Notes: a model not told the origin generated them from the letters alone. Counted from the first letter of the stretch, positions 1 through 7,271 are shown. The stretch is DNA of 16,830 bases from Dialister sp. UBA7295 (GCA_002471975.1 DKQZ01000041.1:1-16830), one strand, 5' to 3'. Made by a program: numbers and translations.

Positions 1-253
1 TTTCCGTGTGCGAAGTTTGAGTTATATTATATTAAACAGCGTTTTTCCTTATCTCTTTTATTATATATGTATTCTATTAATAAGCAAGAAAATTCCTGCA
101 ATACATATAAATTCTCCATCTCAAAGACGCAGAGCATCTGCGGTCTGCCGGCCTTTCATAAGACTGCCCAATCAATGCATTTCCAAGCTCTTCGTCCCAT
201 TTATTTTAATTCAGCATTCTAACGTTACCTTTTACGTTAAAAATTGACCGTCA

Positions 254-307
254 ATAAAAATAGGCATCTTAACGCAACAATTCATACGTTAAGATGCCTG
301 CTTTTAT
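254..307. terminator. Bidirectional terminator-like hairpin
   Basis: The arms at 262-274 (AGGCATCTTAACG) and 287-299 pair perfectly over 13 bases around a 12-base loop. An outer ATAAAA/TTTTAT pair (254-259 with 302-307) follows a 2-base mismatch. It has A-rich and T-rich flanks, so it could stop transcription from either side. No adjacent gene is visible, so its client is unknown. Confidence 0.55.
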
Positions 308-329
308 CGTGCTTGTTTCGTATAACTCA

Positions 330-386
330 TTTTTAACTCAACATGTTGAGTTAAAAAATTTGACTTCACTTTTAATTGAGTTAAAA
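330..386. promoter_or_regulatory. 28-bp perfect palindrome plus a third half-site
   Basis: Positions 330-357 form a perfect palindrome centred between 343 and 344, with half-site TTGAGTTAAAA. The same 11-base half-site recurs exactly at 376-386. A dimeric repressor operator would look like this. A cruciform or AT-rich terminator is the alternative. No open gene starts within a kilobase on either strand, so the regulated gene is not identified. Confidence 0.4.
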
Positions 387-1470
387 TGGCAGATTTGAGA
401 TTGCAGGGCTGCTCTGCGGTCCGGTTTTTCAAAGGGTGGCAGTGGCTTTACCACGGTATGCAGGGGCTGTGAAAAATGATGGAGTCCCTTTCAGATGGTT
501 AGACAATCCGGTAGCAGATGTCCCATCCTTCATTGACAGGGAGCGAATTGACACAGCTACTCTCCCCGTTTTCTTTTCATTTCGGCGAAAGCGCCAAGGA
601 GCGGAGAAATCTCACTCCGACGTGAGGAGGCTCCATGGTAGGGGGAGATCTCCAGGCTCAGAGTCTTCATAGAGCCCAGAACCATTTCTCCTGATACCGA
701 CAGGCAGCTCCGCTCGAGATGACAATGAGGACGGGCCGCTTGCTGTCATTTACAAAAATAGCGGCATAAAAAAGGGGCTGTGAGGAAATGTAAATCATTT
801 CTTCACAGCCCCTGACAGTTCGGTATGTGCTTTTTACCGCCTGCAGTAAGCGGTGCAGAGTGGGAAGATATCTCGATTTGGCTTCCGGCCCTCGAAATGA
901 TAGAGTGTGGAGCCCCGCTCCTGTCATCTGATGTCTAATCACCTGACATCCCCCCTCAAATCTCTTTCCTCAAATCTTCTCCCCCACGTCAAAAACTCCT
1001 GAATCATCCCAATGCCGCTGCACGGTTGGGCTCAGGCCTTCTGCTTCGATGAATCGGCCAGGAGCAGCCGCCGAAGCGGAATATCTGTGTCGTCAAGGAA
1101 GAACAGGTATAGCCATATTTGCCACCGTCATGTCTGACAGGTCTTTCTTCAGGAGTTTTTATGGGGCATTTCATTGTCGGTGCACCGGGAGCGGCAGAAC
1201 TCACTTGTGATGGCTTCGGTTCTTCTGTCCCCGTTTCCATGGAATGCGCGCTTTCGGGAAATGAAAGAATGTCGCCAGGCCTTCCCGCCTCTCTGTTCAT
1301 ATAGTCCAAAGGAATGAAAGCCGGTATCAGCAGGAGACCGGGGAATGGGGCTGGGGCTGGGGAATGGAGAATGAGGATGGAGAGACGTCAGTCCGGTCAT
1401 ACTTCAGACAGGCGTATCGCAGAATGCCTTTCCTGGCAATAGCGACAGGCTGCGTAGAGCGGGAAGAATT

Positions 1471-1490
1471 GAGGTTTGAGGTTTGAGGAA
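1471..1490. repeat. Period-7 array, unit GAGGTTT
   Basis: Three consecutive 7-base units of GAGGTTT type, the last degenerate. A related GATTTGA doublet lies at 1614-1627 and runs into a CAGA-type array. Confidence 0.6.
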
Positions 1491-1527
1491 CCTTGATTGT
1501 GCCACTCGCTTGCGGGGTGGTAAGCGA

Positions 1528-1611
1528 ACACGATTCGTAGGGGAGCGCTAGCGACCTGAGAATCGTGTGAGACGCTTTCCCGTGGAGAAAGGTGGTACGC
1601 AGTACCAAAGG
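1528..1611 (+). repeat. Hairpin element, copy 1
   Basis: A long hairpin (1528-1568) with arms ACACGATTC and GAATCGTGT is followed by GACGCTTTCC. A second hairpin has arms GGTAC (1594-1598) and GTACC (1602-1606), followed by an AAAGGG run. A second copy lies inverted at 1829-1911 with the same spacing but different stem sequences. Paired changes in the stems suggest that the folded form matters. Confidence 0.65.
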
Positions 1612-1613
1612 GG

Positions 1614-1673
1614 GATTTGAGATTTGAGGAGACTTCAGACTATCAGGCGTCAGATGGCAGACTATCAGACAGA
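1614..1673. repeat. Period-7 array, units GATTTGA then CAGANNN
   Basis: Two GATTTGA units are followed by CAGA-type words starting at 1636, 1644, 1651, 1658 and 1666, mostly 7 or 8 bases apart. CAGACTATCAG occurs twice. It is the reverse complement in style of the TCTG array at 2010-2052. Confidence 0.55.
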
Positions 1674-1740
1674 AGTGTGGCGAATACCTTTCCTGACAAT
1701 AGAGGCAGGCTGCGTAGTGCAGGGGGATTTCTCCACTCTG

Positions 1741-1764
1741 TGGAGGTCCTGCATAGGACCTCCA
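1741..1764. repeat. Perfect 10-bp hairpin
   Basis: TGGAGGTCCT (1741-1750), loop GCAT and its exact complement (1755-1764). There is no U-run, so it is not a terminator. It sits between the two inverted hairpin elements and may belong to the same mobile segment. Confidence 0.6.
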
Positions 1765-1828
1765 AGTCAGCCGAAGTTGGCCTGCGTAGAACGATGGTGA
1801 GATTCATTAGCTTACTTACTATCGTACA

Positions 1829-1911
1829 CCCTTTGCCTCTTCGAGGCGTTCACCCATAGGGAAGCGTGTCACTGGATTCTCAGTCGCCATACGGCTCCCT
1901 ATGAATCCAGT
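1829..1911 (-). repeat. Hairpin element, copy 2 (inverted)
   Basis: Read on the minus strand this matches copy 1 (1528-1611). There is a 41-base hairpin (1871-1911; arms ACTGGATTC and GAATCCAGT), a conserved CACGCTT linker, a second hairpin with arms GCCTC and GAGGC (1835-1847), then AAAGGG. Both copies have a 41-base first hairpin and span 83-84 bases. Stem bases differ in complementary pairs. Confidence 0.65.
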
Positions 1912-2009
1912 TCCCTTGCCACCTCAAGGGAAAACGAGAAATATAGAGAGGCCTTTCCTATCGGCGGCTGACCGGCTGCGGTCGAAATGACGGGGTGTGA
2001 AGTGCTGCT

Positions 2010-2052
2010 TCTGTCATCTGATGTCTGTCGTCTGACTGTCTGACCTCTGAAC
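2010..2052. repeat. Period-7 array, unit TCTGNNN
   Basis: TCTG words start at 2010, 2017, 2024, 2031, 2039 and 2046, giving six degenerate units with one 8-base step. A weaker array of the same kind lies at 920-948. Both follow a similar CGAAATGA-containing segment. Confidence 0.65.
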
Positions 2053-2068
2053 TCAAATCTCTTTTCAC

Positions 2069-2102
2069 AAAAAAGCGGCCCCTTTTCTGGGTGCCGCTTT
2101 TT
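2069..2102 (-). terminator. Terminator of the epimerase gene
   Basis: The arms AAAAAGCGGC (2070-2079) and GCCGCTTTTT (2093-2102) pair. An inner CCC/GGG extension has one bulged base. Read on the minus strand it ends in a T-run immediately after the epimerase stop codon. Confidence 0.85.
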
Positions 2103-2105
2103 GTA

Positions 2106-3191
2106 TCAGATATGATAGTAGGTCTTGTACCATTCCGCAAATTTTCGGAGGCCTTCGCGAAGGGTGGTGGCAGGGCGATAGCCGTAGTCTTTTTCCAGGG
2201 CTTCGGTATCCGCATAGGTGACGGGAACGTCGCCGGGCTGCATGGGTACCAGTTTCTTGTGGGATTCGAAGTCGTAGTCTTCAGGGAGGACACCGGCACG
2301 GAGAAGTTCCTGCTGGAGGATGTCTACGAAACGGAGGAGGTTTTCCGGCCGTCCGCCGCCGATGTTATATACGGCGTAGGGCGGGAGGGGAAGGCCGTCT
2401 TCGCCGTTTTTCTTTTCCGGCGCTCCCTGCATGACACGGATGACGCCTTCCACAATGTCATCGATGTAGGTGAAGTCTCTTTCGCAGTGTCCGTAGTTGA
2501 AGATTTGGATGGTGCTGCCGGCCCGCAGTTTATTGGTGAATCCGAAGTAGGCCATGTCCGGCCGTCCGGCAGGGCCATAGACGGTGAAGAAGCGGAGGCC
2601 TGTGGAGGGAATGTTGTAGAGTTTGGCGTAGCAGTGGGCCAGGAGTTCGTCCGATTTCTTGGTAGCCGCATAGAGGGAGACGGGATGATCCACTTTATCT
2701 TCGGTACTGAAGGGAACTTTGGTATTGCCGCCATACACGGAGGAGGAGGAGGCATACACCAGGTGCTCCACGCCTTTGGCGCCGCCGTCATAGGAGTGTC
2801 GGCAGGCTTCCAGAATGTTGTAGAAACCGATGAGGTTGGATTCGATGTACACGTCGGGGTTGGTAATGGAGTAGCGCACGCCGGCCTGGGCTGCCAGGTT
2901 CACCACGATGTCCGGGTGCCAGGTGCTGAAAATATCTTCAATGCAGGCCTTGTCTGCAATATTTCCATGGATGAAATGGTATTCGCTTCCTTCCACCAGA
3001 GCTGCCGCTTTTCCCAGTTCCTGCAGGCGGTATTCCTTCAGGGAGACGTCGTAGTAGTCGTTCATGTTGTCTATACCGATGATGCGGATGCGGGGAACGG
3101 CAAGGAGCCGCTTCACCAGGTTTGCTCCGATAAAGCCGGCAGAGCCGGTAACAAATACGGTTTTTCCTTCTAATGTAATCGGTGTTTTCAT
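2106..3191 (-). CDS. UDP-glucuronate 4-epimerase-type NAD-dependent sugar epimerase
   Basis: A 361-residue extended short-chain dehydrogenase, normal length for nucleotide-sugar epimerases. Visible motifs are the NAD-binding loop GSAGFIG (16-22), the serine cluster SSSSVYG (148-154), the catalytic YxxxK pair Y174/K178, GRPDM (209-213) and RDFTYIDDIVEGV (238-250). The GRPDM and MQPGDVPVTYAD stretches are typical of the UDP-GlcA to UDP-GalA epimerases (CapJ/LspL type), so that substrate is inferred. The product would feed surface polysaccharide or LPS core synthesis in the cytoplasm. AAGGAG at 3199-3204 supports the ATG at 3191. A terminator follows directly, and it appears monocistronic. I saw no strong promoter. 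UDP-glucose 4-epimerase is a less likely alternative. Confidence 0.88.
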   Translation of the reverse strand: MKTPITLEGKTVFVTGSAGFIGANLVKRLLAVPRIRIIGIDNMNDYYDVSLKEYRLQELGKAAALVEGSEYHFIHGNIADKACIEDIFSTWHPDIVVNLAAQAGVRYSITNPDVYIESNLIGFYNILEACRHSYDGGAKGVEHLVYASSSSVYGGNTKVPFSTEDKVDHPVSLYAATKKSDELLAHCYAKLYNIPSTGLRFFTVYGPAGRPDMAYFGFTNKLRAGSTIQIFNYGHCERDFTYIDDIVEGVIRVMQGAPEKKNGEDGLPLPPYAVYNIGGGRPENLLRFVDILQQELLRAGVLPEDYDFESHKKLVPMQPGDVPVTYADTEALEKDYGYRPATTLREGLRKFAEWYKTYYHI

Positions 3192-3283
3192 ATGTTTCTC
3201 CTTTGCATGATCTTCTTGTTAAAATTTATTATTTTTCCAGTCTTTTAGGATAAGAGGAATGACCATTGCTCACCCCAGCAACA

Positions 3284-3312
3284 TTGTATATTATAGCGCC
3301 ATTTGATATAAT
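3284..3312 (+). promoter_or_regulatory. Strong promoter for the small RNA
   Basis: TTGTAT (3284-3289), a 17-base spacer and a perfect TATAAT (3307-3312). Transcription would start near 3318-3320, exactly at the base of the closing stem of the RNA. No plus-strand reading frame follows. Confidence 0.7.
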
Positions 3313-3317
3313 GAAAT

Positions 3318-3418
3318 AAATAAGTCAACTCGTGAAGGATATAGGCTGGGTTCCCAAATGGGAGTAGGCGCAGATACGCTGAGAATTCCTTTGCCCCTGG
3401 GGTTGGCTTATTTTTTTT
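3318..3418 (+). ncRNA. Candidate structured small RNA, family unknown
   Basis: About 100 bases between a consensus promoter and an eight-T run. A 12-pair closing stem joins 3318-3329 (AAATAAGTCAAC) with 3402-3413, with one G-U pair. Inside are a second helix (3332-3339 with 3387-3394), a hairpin at 3351-3364 (TTCCC/GGGAG, loop AAAT) and a hairpin at 3367-3380 (GGCG/CGCT). A conserved-looking GGGAGTAGG lies between the two hairpins. It ends against the stop codon of the opposite-strand HEPN gene. It does not match the 6S, SRP, tmRNA, T-box or TPP signatures I know. A free-standing RNA, an RNA antitoxin or a riboswitch-derived relic are all possible. Confidence 0.6.
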
Positions 3419-4427
3419 ATTTAAAGTCTTTTTGCCTTCCTTTTATATTTTTAATGATATTCTCCGGATCCTTTTTGATTTCATTATAAATCATTAGCAG
3501 CGCTGCTTCACTGTAAGTATATAATGTCTGCTTTCCGTTAATATACTTATAGCAATATTTGTCTTCATTTTTTACCCCATAAAACTTGACTATCAGATCA
3601 AAATGGCTGGATGTAAATATATGCAGTCTTTCATCCTCCGGTTGTTTAGATGGATTAATGAAATCTAAATGATCTCTTTTGATCCACCGATTGATAATTT
3701 CCAAACTCTGTTTCCGATTATAAGGGCACAATAGATGCTTATCTTTTACATCTCTAAGAATATATGCGGCTTCTGCCGCATTTTTTGTAATCGAAATTGT
3801 TGCTGTTGCTAATTCAGATTTCTTTGTAATATACATATCATGCCTAATCAGGACTGCATATTTACTATTCCCATTTTCCGGTACAGAGTCAATGATATTT
3901 TGCTGCGTTTTCAGCAAATGTGATGCAATTTGCTTTGGATATCTTGCTTGGATGACCTGTGGATCAACAGGTGAAATTTTAACGGAGAGTGTCAAAAAAT
4001 TAGATGGTATGTTTTCCGTGACATCTTTGTTAAAATACTGGAGCATCTTATTTGTATAGTTGATTACGCAAGACTGAAATAATGGTATATAAATTTGCTC
4101 ATACTCTTCTGTAATAAAATGGGTGCTCGTATTTCTAAGTTCAACGATTCGCTCTAAATTGATTCGCACAGGATCTTTATCATTCGTAAAAATCATCTCA
4201 ATACAATTGGATAAAGTAATAGTTCTATCCTGCTGCTTTGCATAATAGATACTCTTTTCTCCTTGGGACTCTATCAAATACGCCTTAAGCATTAATTCCC
4301 ATGCATTACAAATAAAGAAAGAGAAACCCTCTACCCTGTATCTAAGAGTAGGTTTATTATATATCTCAATCGCCATGATAAACGCTTCTATGCTCTTTTC
4401 CAGCATTTTATGACTGATGGCTTCCAT
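3417..4427 (-). CDS. HEPN-like protein resembling DUF3644, putative RNase toxin or defence protein
   Basis: 336 residues. The N-terminal third is helical and contains WELMLKAYLI (43-52) and ELRNTSTHF (96-104). R98 to H103 gives the R-x4-H motif that forms the active site in HEPN ribonucleases. The overall look matches DUF3644 proteins from memory; no search was run. The C-terminal 150 residues hold a repeated-Tyr/Lys region I cannot assign. The gene is visibly more AT-rich than its neighbours and uses many AT-ending codons, which suggests acquisition by transfer. AGAGGTGA lies just before the ATG at 4427, and the glycosyltransferase stop is 30 bases upstream, so the two are probably cotranscribed. 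A convergent small RNA abuts its stop. RNA cleavage is inferred from the motif only. Confidence 0.65.
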   Translation of the reverse strand: MEAISHKMLEKSIEAFIMAIEIYNKPTLRYRVEGFSFFICNAWELMLKAYLIESQGEKSIYYAKQQDRTITLSNCIEMIFTNDKDPVRINLERIVELRNTSTHFITEEYEQIYIPLFQSCVINYTNKMLQYFNKDVTENIPSNFLTLSVKISPVDPQVIQARYPKQIASHLLKTQQNIIDSVPENGNSKYAVLIRHDMYITKKSELATATISITKNAAEAAYILRDVKDKHLLCPYNRKQSLEIINRWIKRDHLDFINPSKQPEDERLHIFTSSHFDLIVKFYGVKNEDKYCYKYINGKQTLYTYSEAALLMIYNEIKKDPENIIKNIKGRQKDFK

Positions 4428-4457
4428 TATCTGTTCACCTCTTTTTCCCCAAAATGG

Positions 4458-5441
4458 TTACGCTTTGGCTCCCAGGTATTTAAGATACAGGGAAATCATT
4501 TCTCCGTACCGTCCCTGCATTCTGGCGGTACGGGCAGCCTGGTGGAGGTTTTTGTGTCCTTTGGGCGGCACCAGGGGTACGTCTTTCCAGGGGGACTTCT
4601 TCTGAATGGCGGCGTATTCCTGCACCACCGGCCATGCCTGCACCCAGCTGTGCCAGGGTTTGGCGTGGCCGGCGAAGTGGATAATGACCTGGCGGTGATA
4701 GTCCTCATTCACCGGCTGTTTTTTGAAAAGGGACTGGCGGTCCAGGTTGTAAAGGTAGTTGTATTTCTTTTCAATGAAGAGGCATTTGCCGTCCAGCATT
4801 TCATTGTGGATATCCTGGTCATGATGGGAGAGGCGGTTTCCCACGCGGGCCACGTTTTCTTCGGCCCGGCGGACAATATCATCGAATAAATTCTCCTTCA
4901 TCCAGTCTTTCACATTGATGAGCATCATGCCTGCATTGAAATACCGTTTCGTGTGGACCCGCTTCATCTGGAGCTCTTCCTTGCGGTCGGAGACCACGGC
5001 CACCATATTTCCTTTGAAATCAAGGTCTGCCAGGTATTTCAGAGATCCCCGGCACATCATATCTCCGTCCAGGTAAAGTACCCGGTCCGTCACGGGAGCC
5101 ACTGTGGGCGCTACGAGGAACCGGTAGAAAAAGGCTGCCACTCCGTCGGAAAGGAGAAGTGTCTTGAATGCGGAATCATCGATGAGATGGACTTCGATGG
5201 GACATTTCATCATTTCCGCCGCCTGGGCGAGCCGCCCCTTTTCCAGAGTTGAAAGGGAATTGACAAAGAAATGGAAACAGAGCGGCAGATCTTCATTGTA
5301 GGCTGCCACGGTCAAGGCTACCACTCCCATATGGGAGATATAATCGGCCGTCCCCGTGAGGGCGATATGAAAAGCGCCGTCTTTTGCCTTTTCGCCTAAA
5401 TGAAGAGTCTCCGTAACTGCATGAGAAAGAACGTTGGACAT
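4458..5441 (-). CDS. Glycosyltransferase family 8, LPS-type (RfaJ/LgtC-like)
   Basis: 327 residues. Family 8 marks are FYRFLVAP (105-112), the metal-binding DxD as DGD (125-127), YFNAGMMLIN (167-176), HHDQD (206-210) and HFAGHAKPWH (255-264). The segment after 262 resembles the C-terminal domain of LPS glucosyl/galactosyltransferases. It would transfer a hexose from a UDP-sugar to the LPS core or another surface glycan at the cytoplasmic face of the inner membrane. Donor and acceptor cannot be read from the sequence. AAGGAG precedes the ATG at 5441. The gene is followed after 30 bases by the HEPN gene on the same strand, an unusual partner. The epimerase further downstream may supply a sugar for the same glycan. 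Confidence 0.88.
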   Translation of the reverse strand: MSNVLSHAVTETLHLGEKAKDGAFHIALTGTADYISHMGVVALTVAAYNEDLPLCFHFFVNSLSTLEKGRLAQAAEMMKCPIEVHLIDDSAFKTLLLSDGVAAFFYRFLVAPTVAPVTDRVLYLDGDMMCRGSLKYLADLDFKGNMVAVVSDRKEELQMKRVHTKRYFNAGMMLINVKDWMKENLFDDIVRRAEENVARVGNRLSHHDQDIHNEMLDGKCLFIEKKYNYLYNLDRQSLFKKQPVNEDYHRQVIIHFAGHAKPWHSWVQAWPVVQEYAAIQKKSPWKDVPLVPPKGHKNLHQAARTARMQGRYGEMISLYLKYLGAKA

Positions 5442-5479
5442 GTTTGCTCCTTGAGAAATATAGGGTAATTCATCTTATT

Positions 5480-5488
5480 ATTTTAACA
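5480..5488 (-). promoter_or_regulatory. Possible extended -10 for the glycosyltransferase
   Basis: On the minus strand TGTTAAAAT is an extended -10 (TG-N-TAAAAT) with no clear -35. Transcription would start about 32 bases before the glycosyltransferase ATG. Confidence 0.35.
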
Positions 5489-5543
5489 TAAGTCAGCCGA
5501 TAACGCTCGAATTAAGAAGATTAACCGAACTCATGCAGTGAAG

Positions 5544-5578
5544 TCGTTCTTCATTTTTCATTGTTCGTTATTCGATAA
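5544..5578. repeat. Period-7 array, unit TCGTNNT
   Basis: TCGT or TCAT words start at 5544, 5551, 5558, 5565 and 5572: five units exactly 7 bases apart. The same unit appears inverted at 5788-5819 and direct at 10532-10563. Confidence 0.7.
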
Positions 5579-5756
5579 GGATATGGTTCGCTCTGCGAAC
5601 CAATTTTTATGATGGCCCTTCGGGCCCTGGCCTACGGCTCTCTTGATTGATTTTATGGAAATATGCCTTTTACCTCTGGTCAGGAGAAAATCTCCCGGTC
5701 TGAAAGGGCTGTACTGCCAAATAAGATTTTCTAACCTGCCTGTGTACATTCCCCAT
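5578..5756. repeat. Hairpin-rich intergenic repeat between two heptad arrays
   Basis: Hairpin GGTTCGC/GCGAACC (5585-5591 with 5595-5601) and hairpin GGCCC/GGGCC (5614-5626) lie in a block that recurs inverted at 13222-13270. There the first stem is kept and the second is replaced by GTGCGC/GCGCAC. No gene is seen between the glycosyltransferase start and the pgi terminator. Confidence 0.55.
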
Positions 5757-5786
5757 AAAAAAGGTGCCGCATCAGCGGCACACCTT
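5757..5786 (-). terminator. Terminator of pgi
   Basis: GTGCCGC (5764-5770), loop ATCA and GCGGCAC (5775-5781). The flanking A-run at 5757-5762 becomes a T-run on the minus strand, 56 bases past the pgi stop. A look-alike with another stem but the same flanks lies at 13391-13433. Confidence 0.8.
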
Positions 5787-5787
5787 C

Positions 5788-5819
5788 ACGAACAACGAAT
5801 CACGAGCCACGAAGAACGA
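5788..5819. repeat. Period-7 array, unit ACGANNN
   Basis: ACGA words start at 5788, 5795, 5802, 5809 and 5816. It is the reverse-complement counterpart of the TCGT array at 5544-5578, so the two frame the 5578-5786 block as inverted repeats. Confidence 0.7.
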
Positions 5820-5841
5820 TCATCGCAAATGACTCTATCCT

Positions 5842-7215
5842 TTATTTCTCATGTTCAACTATATACTCATAAATCCCCTGATGCAGGATCTTCTTATAAT
5901 CTTCCACTCCCGGCTGGTCGAAGGCATTGATATCTGCCAGATATCCTTCGTAAGTAATGCAGAGGAAGAAGAAGTACATGAGGGCTCCGAGATGGAAGGT
6001 GGTTCCTTCTCTCACGGAAATATGGCAGCTCATGCGTCCTTCGGAGGCCAGGGCTTCTTCGTTGGAGCGGAGGGCGGTCTTCAGCATGAAGGACATGGGA
6101 ACCTGGCCGGTCACTTCTTTTTCGCTGCATTTCACGGAAATGTCTCTTGCCTTGTTTTCCACGGAGATGAACTGGACCAGTTTGTTTTTGGCTCCCTGCT
6201 GGTGTTCCTGGGTGAGGGAGTGCATATCCGTGGTTCCCACGGTAGCCACGGGGATTCGTCCGTAGTAGACTTTCTCCCCTTTATTGTTATATTTTTTCCC
6301 TAAAGATTCGCCGAGGAGCTGGGCATACCACCATCCGAAGGACCGGAGCCGGTCTCCATAGGGCATGATGATTTCTGCTGCAATGCCATATTTCTTAAGG
6401 GCGATATATTTCAAAGAGGCCAGTAGAAGGGCCGGATTTTCTTTATAATTTTCGCTTTGGCAGGCTTCTTCCACCATTTTCGCTCCGCGAAGGAGTTCCC
6501 TGATATCGATGCCGATGAGTTTCGCAAAGACGAGACCCACCTGGGAGAGTTCGGAGAATCTGCCGCCAATGCCGTCGGGTACCGTAAAGCAGGGCAGATG
6601 ATGCTCATTGGCAAAGGCCCGGAGCACTCCTTTTTCCCTGTCCGTCACACCGACGATGGTCAAATCAGCGATATCCCTGAGTTCATCCGAGAGTCCCCCA
6701 AGCGCCGTAGATGGTTCCAGGGTGGTGCCGGATTTGGAAATCGTGAGGAGCAGGACTTTCACTTTCCGCCCCAGATGGCGGCTTTCCCTTTTCACCTGAT
6801 CCGCCAGCGCCAGAAGTCCCGTGGGGTCCACATTGTGGCCGGCAAAGAAAACTTTCGGGAAACCCTTCCTTTCCTCCTTCGTCATCATATTCCAGAAAGG
6901 ACCGCAGTGAAGGTCAAAAAGCACCTGATTTCCCAGATAAGACCCGCCAATGCCGATGGAGATCACGATGTCCTGCTCTTTCGACAGATTTTCTACCCGG
7001 TCAAGAGCGGCCTTCTCCTTTTCGGAAATCAGGATATCTTCATCCAGGATGTAGGGCAGGCGCGGGAAAAGGACGAGACTTCCATCCGGTCCCAGACCGG
7101 TCTGACGAAGCTTCGTCACTTCTTTCGCTGCCCTTGCGATTTCACTGCTGTATGCGCTAAGATCTTCTTCCTTTACACTCCAGTCATGCCCCAGAAGATT
7201 TCTGACGTCAATCAT
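5842..7215 (-). CDS. pgi: Glucose-6-phosphate isomerase
   Basis: It interconverts glucose 6-phosphate and fructose 6-phosphate in the cytoplasm. From the ATG at 7215 the protein is 457 residues, usual for the bacterial short form. Visible are IGGSYLG (89-95), the SIS phosphate loop SKSGTT (160-165), the family signature PDGIGGRFSELSQVGL (214-229), the catalytic-Glu region LGESLGKK (301-308), TTDMHS with the catalytic His (328-333) and the C-terminal Lys region DQPGVEDYKK. The frame stays open to 7341, but the ATG at 7302 lies only a few bases from the predicted transcription start. The upstream TTG at 7341 lies inside the -35 box. The ATG at 7215 is therefore preferred, though its ribosome binding site is weak. 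A TTG at 7236 is an alternative start. Monocistronic, with its own terminator. Confidence 0.93.
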   Translation of the reverse strand: MIDVRNLLGHDWSVKEEDLSAYSSEIARAAKEVTKLRQTGLGPDGSLVLFPRLPYILDEDILISEKEKAALDRVENLSKEQDIVISIGIGGSYLGNQVLFDLHCGPFWNMMTKEERKGFPKVFFAGHNVDPTGLLALADQVKRESRHLGRKVKVLLLTISKSGTTLEPSTALGGLSDELRDIADLTIVGVTDREKGVLRAFANEHHLPCFTVPDGIGGRFSELSQVGLVFAKLIGIDIRELLRGAKMVEEACQSENYKENPALLLASLKYIALKKYGIAAEIIMPYGDRLRSFGWWYAQLLGESLGKKYNNKGEKVYYGRIPVATVGTTDMHSLTQEHQQGAKNKLVQFISVENKARDISVKCSEKEVTGQVPMSFMLKTALRSNEEALASEGRMSCHISVREGTTFHLGALMYFFFLCITYEGYLADINAFDQPGVEDYKKILHQGIYEYIVEHEK

Positions 7216-7271
7216 CAGCTCATTCTGAATATTCAAAAAAATCACCAACCCATTTTGCCCGTTTTTACACC

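Larger units (their letters stand above)
1..410. other. AT-rich gene-less stretch with palindromes
   Basis: I see no convincing gene here. A short plus-strand reading frame (8-247) begins with a hydrophobic stretch, but it has no clear ribosome binding site and no family I recognise. The base composition is much more AT-rich than in the coding blocks. The stretch holds one strong hairpin (254-307) and one long perfect palindrome (330-357). Short TAACGT-type words occur near 221-240. It could be the tail of a region lying to the left of the window. Confidence 0.5.
411..2068. other. Gene-less repeat mosaic
   Basis: No reading frame here has a plausible ribosome binding site together with a recognisable product. 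The sequence is a patchwork. Two related copies of a CTTTCCTGRCAATAG...CAGGCTGCGTAG segment lie near 1418-1460 and 1680-1722. Two related segments carrying CGAAATGA...CTGTCATCTGATGTC lie near 893-935 and 1982-2026. There is a pair of inverted hairpin elements (1528-1611, 1829-1911), a perfect 10-bp hairpin at 1741-1764 and several period-7 arrays. It probably accumulated by insertion and decay of small non-coding repeats. A decayed gene cannot be excluded, but I cannot name one. Confidence 0.55.

Noticed and set aside
8..247. Small hydrophobic protein
   Set aside because: The hydrophobic N-terminus may be chance in AT-rich DNA; there is no ribosome binding site or family.
1004..1309. Small minus-strand gene of 101 codons
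   Set aside because: Composition and sequence look random, there is no start signal, and overlapping frames on the other strand are equally long.
2091..3173. Long plus-strand frame of 360 codons opposite the epimerase
   Set aside because: It is a mirror of the epimerase gene, Gly/Val-rich with no motifs or ribosome binding site, while the minus-strand frame carries all catalytic motifs.
3318..3418. TPP riboswitch, because of CTGAGA at 3379-3384
   Set aside because: The other TPP box elements are missing and no thiamine gene follows on the plus strand.
3318..3418. 6S RNA or SRP RNA
   Set aside because: It is too short for 6S with no open-promoter-like bubble, and the SRP GGAAG-type tip with its conserved loop is absent.
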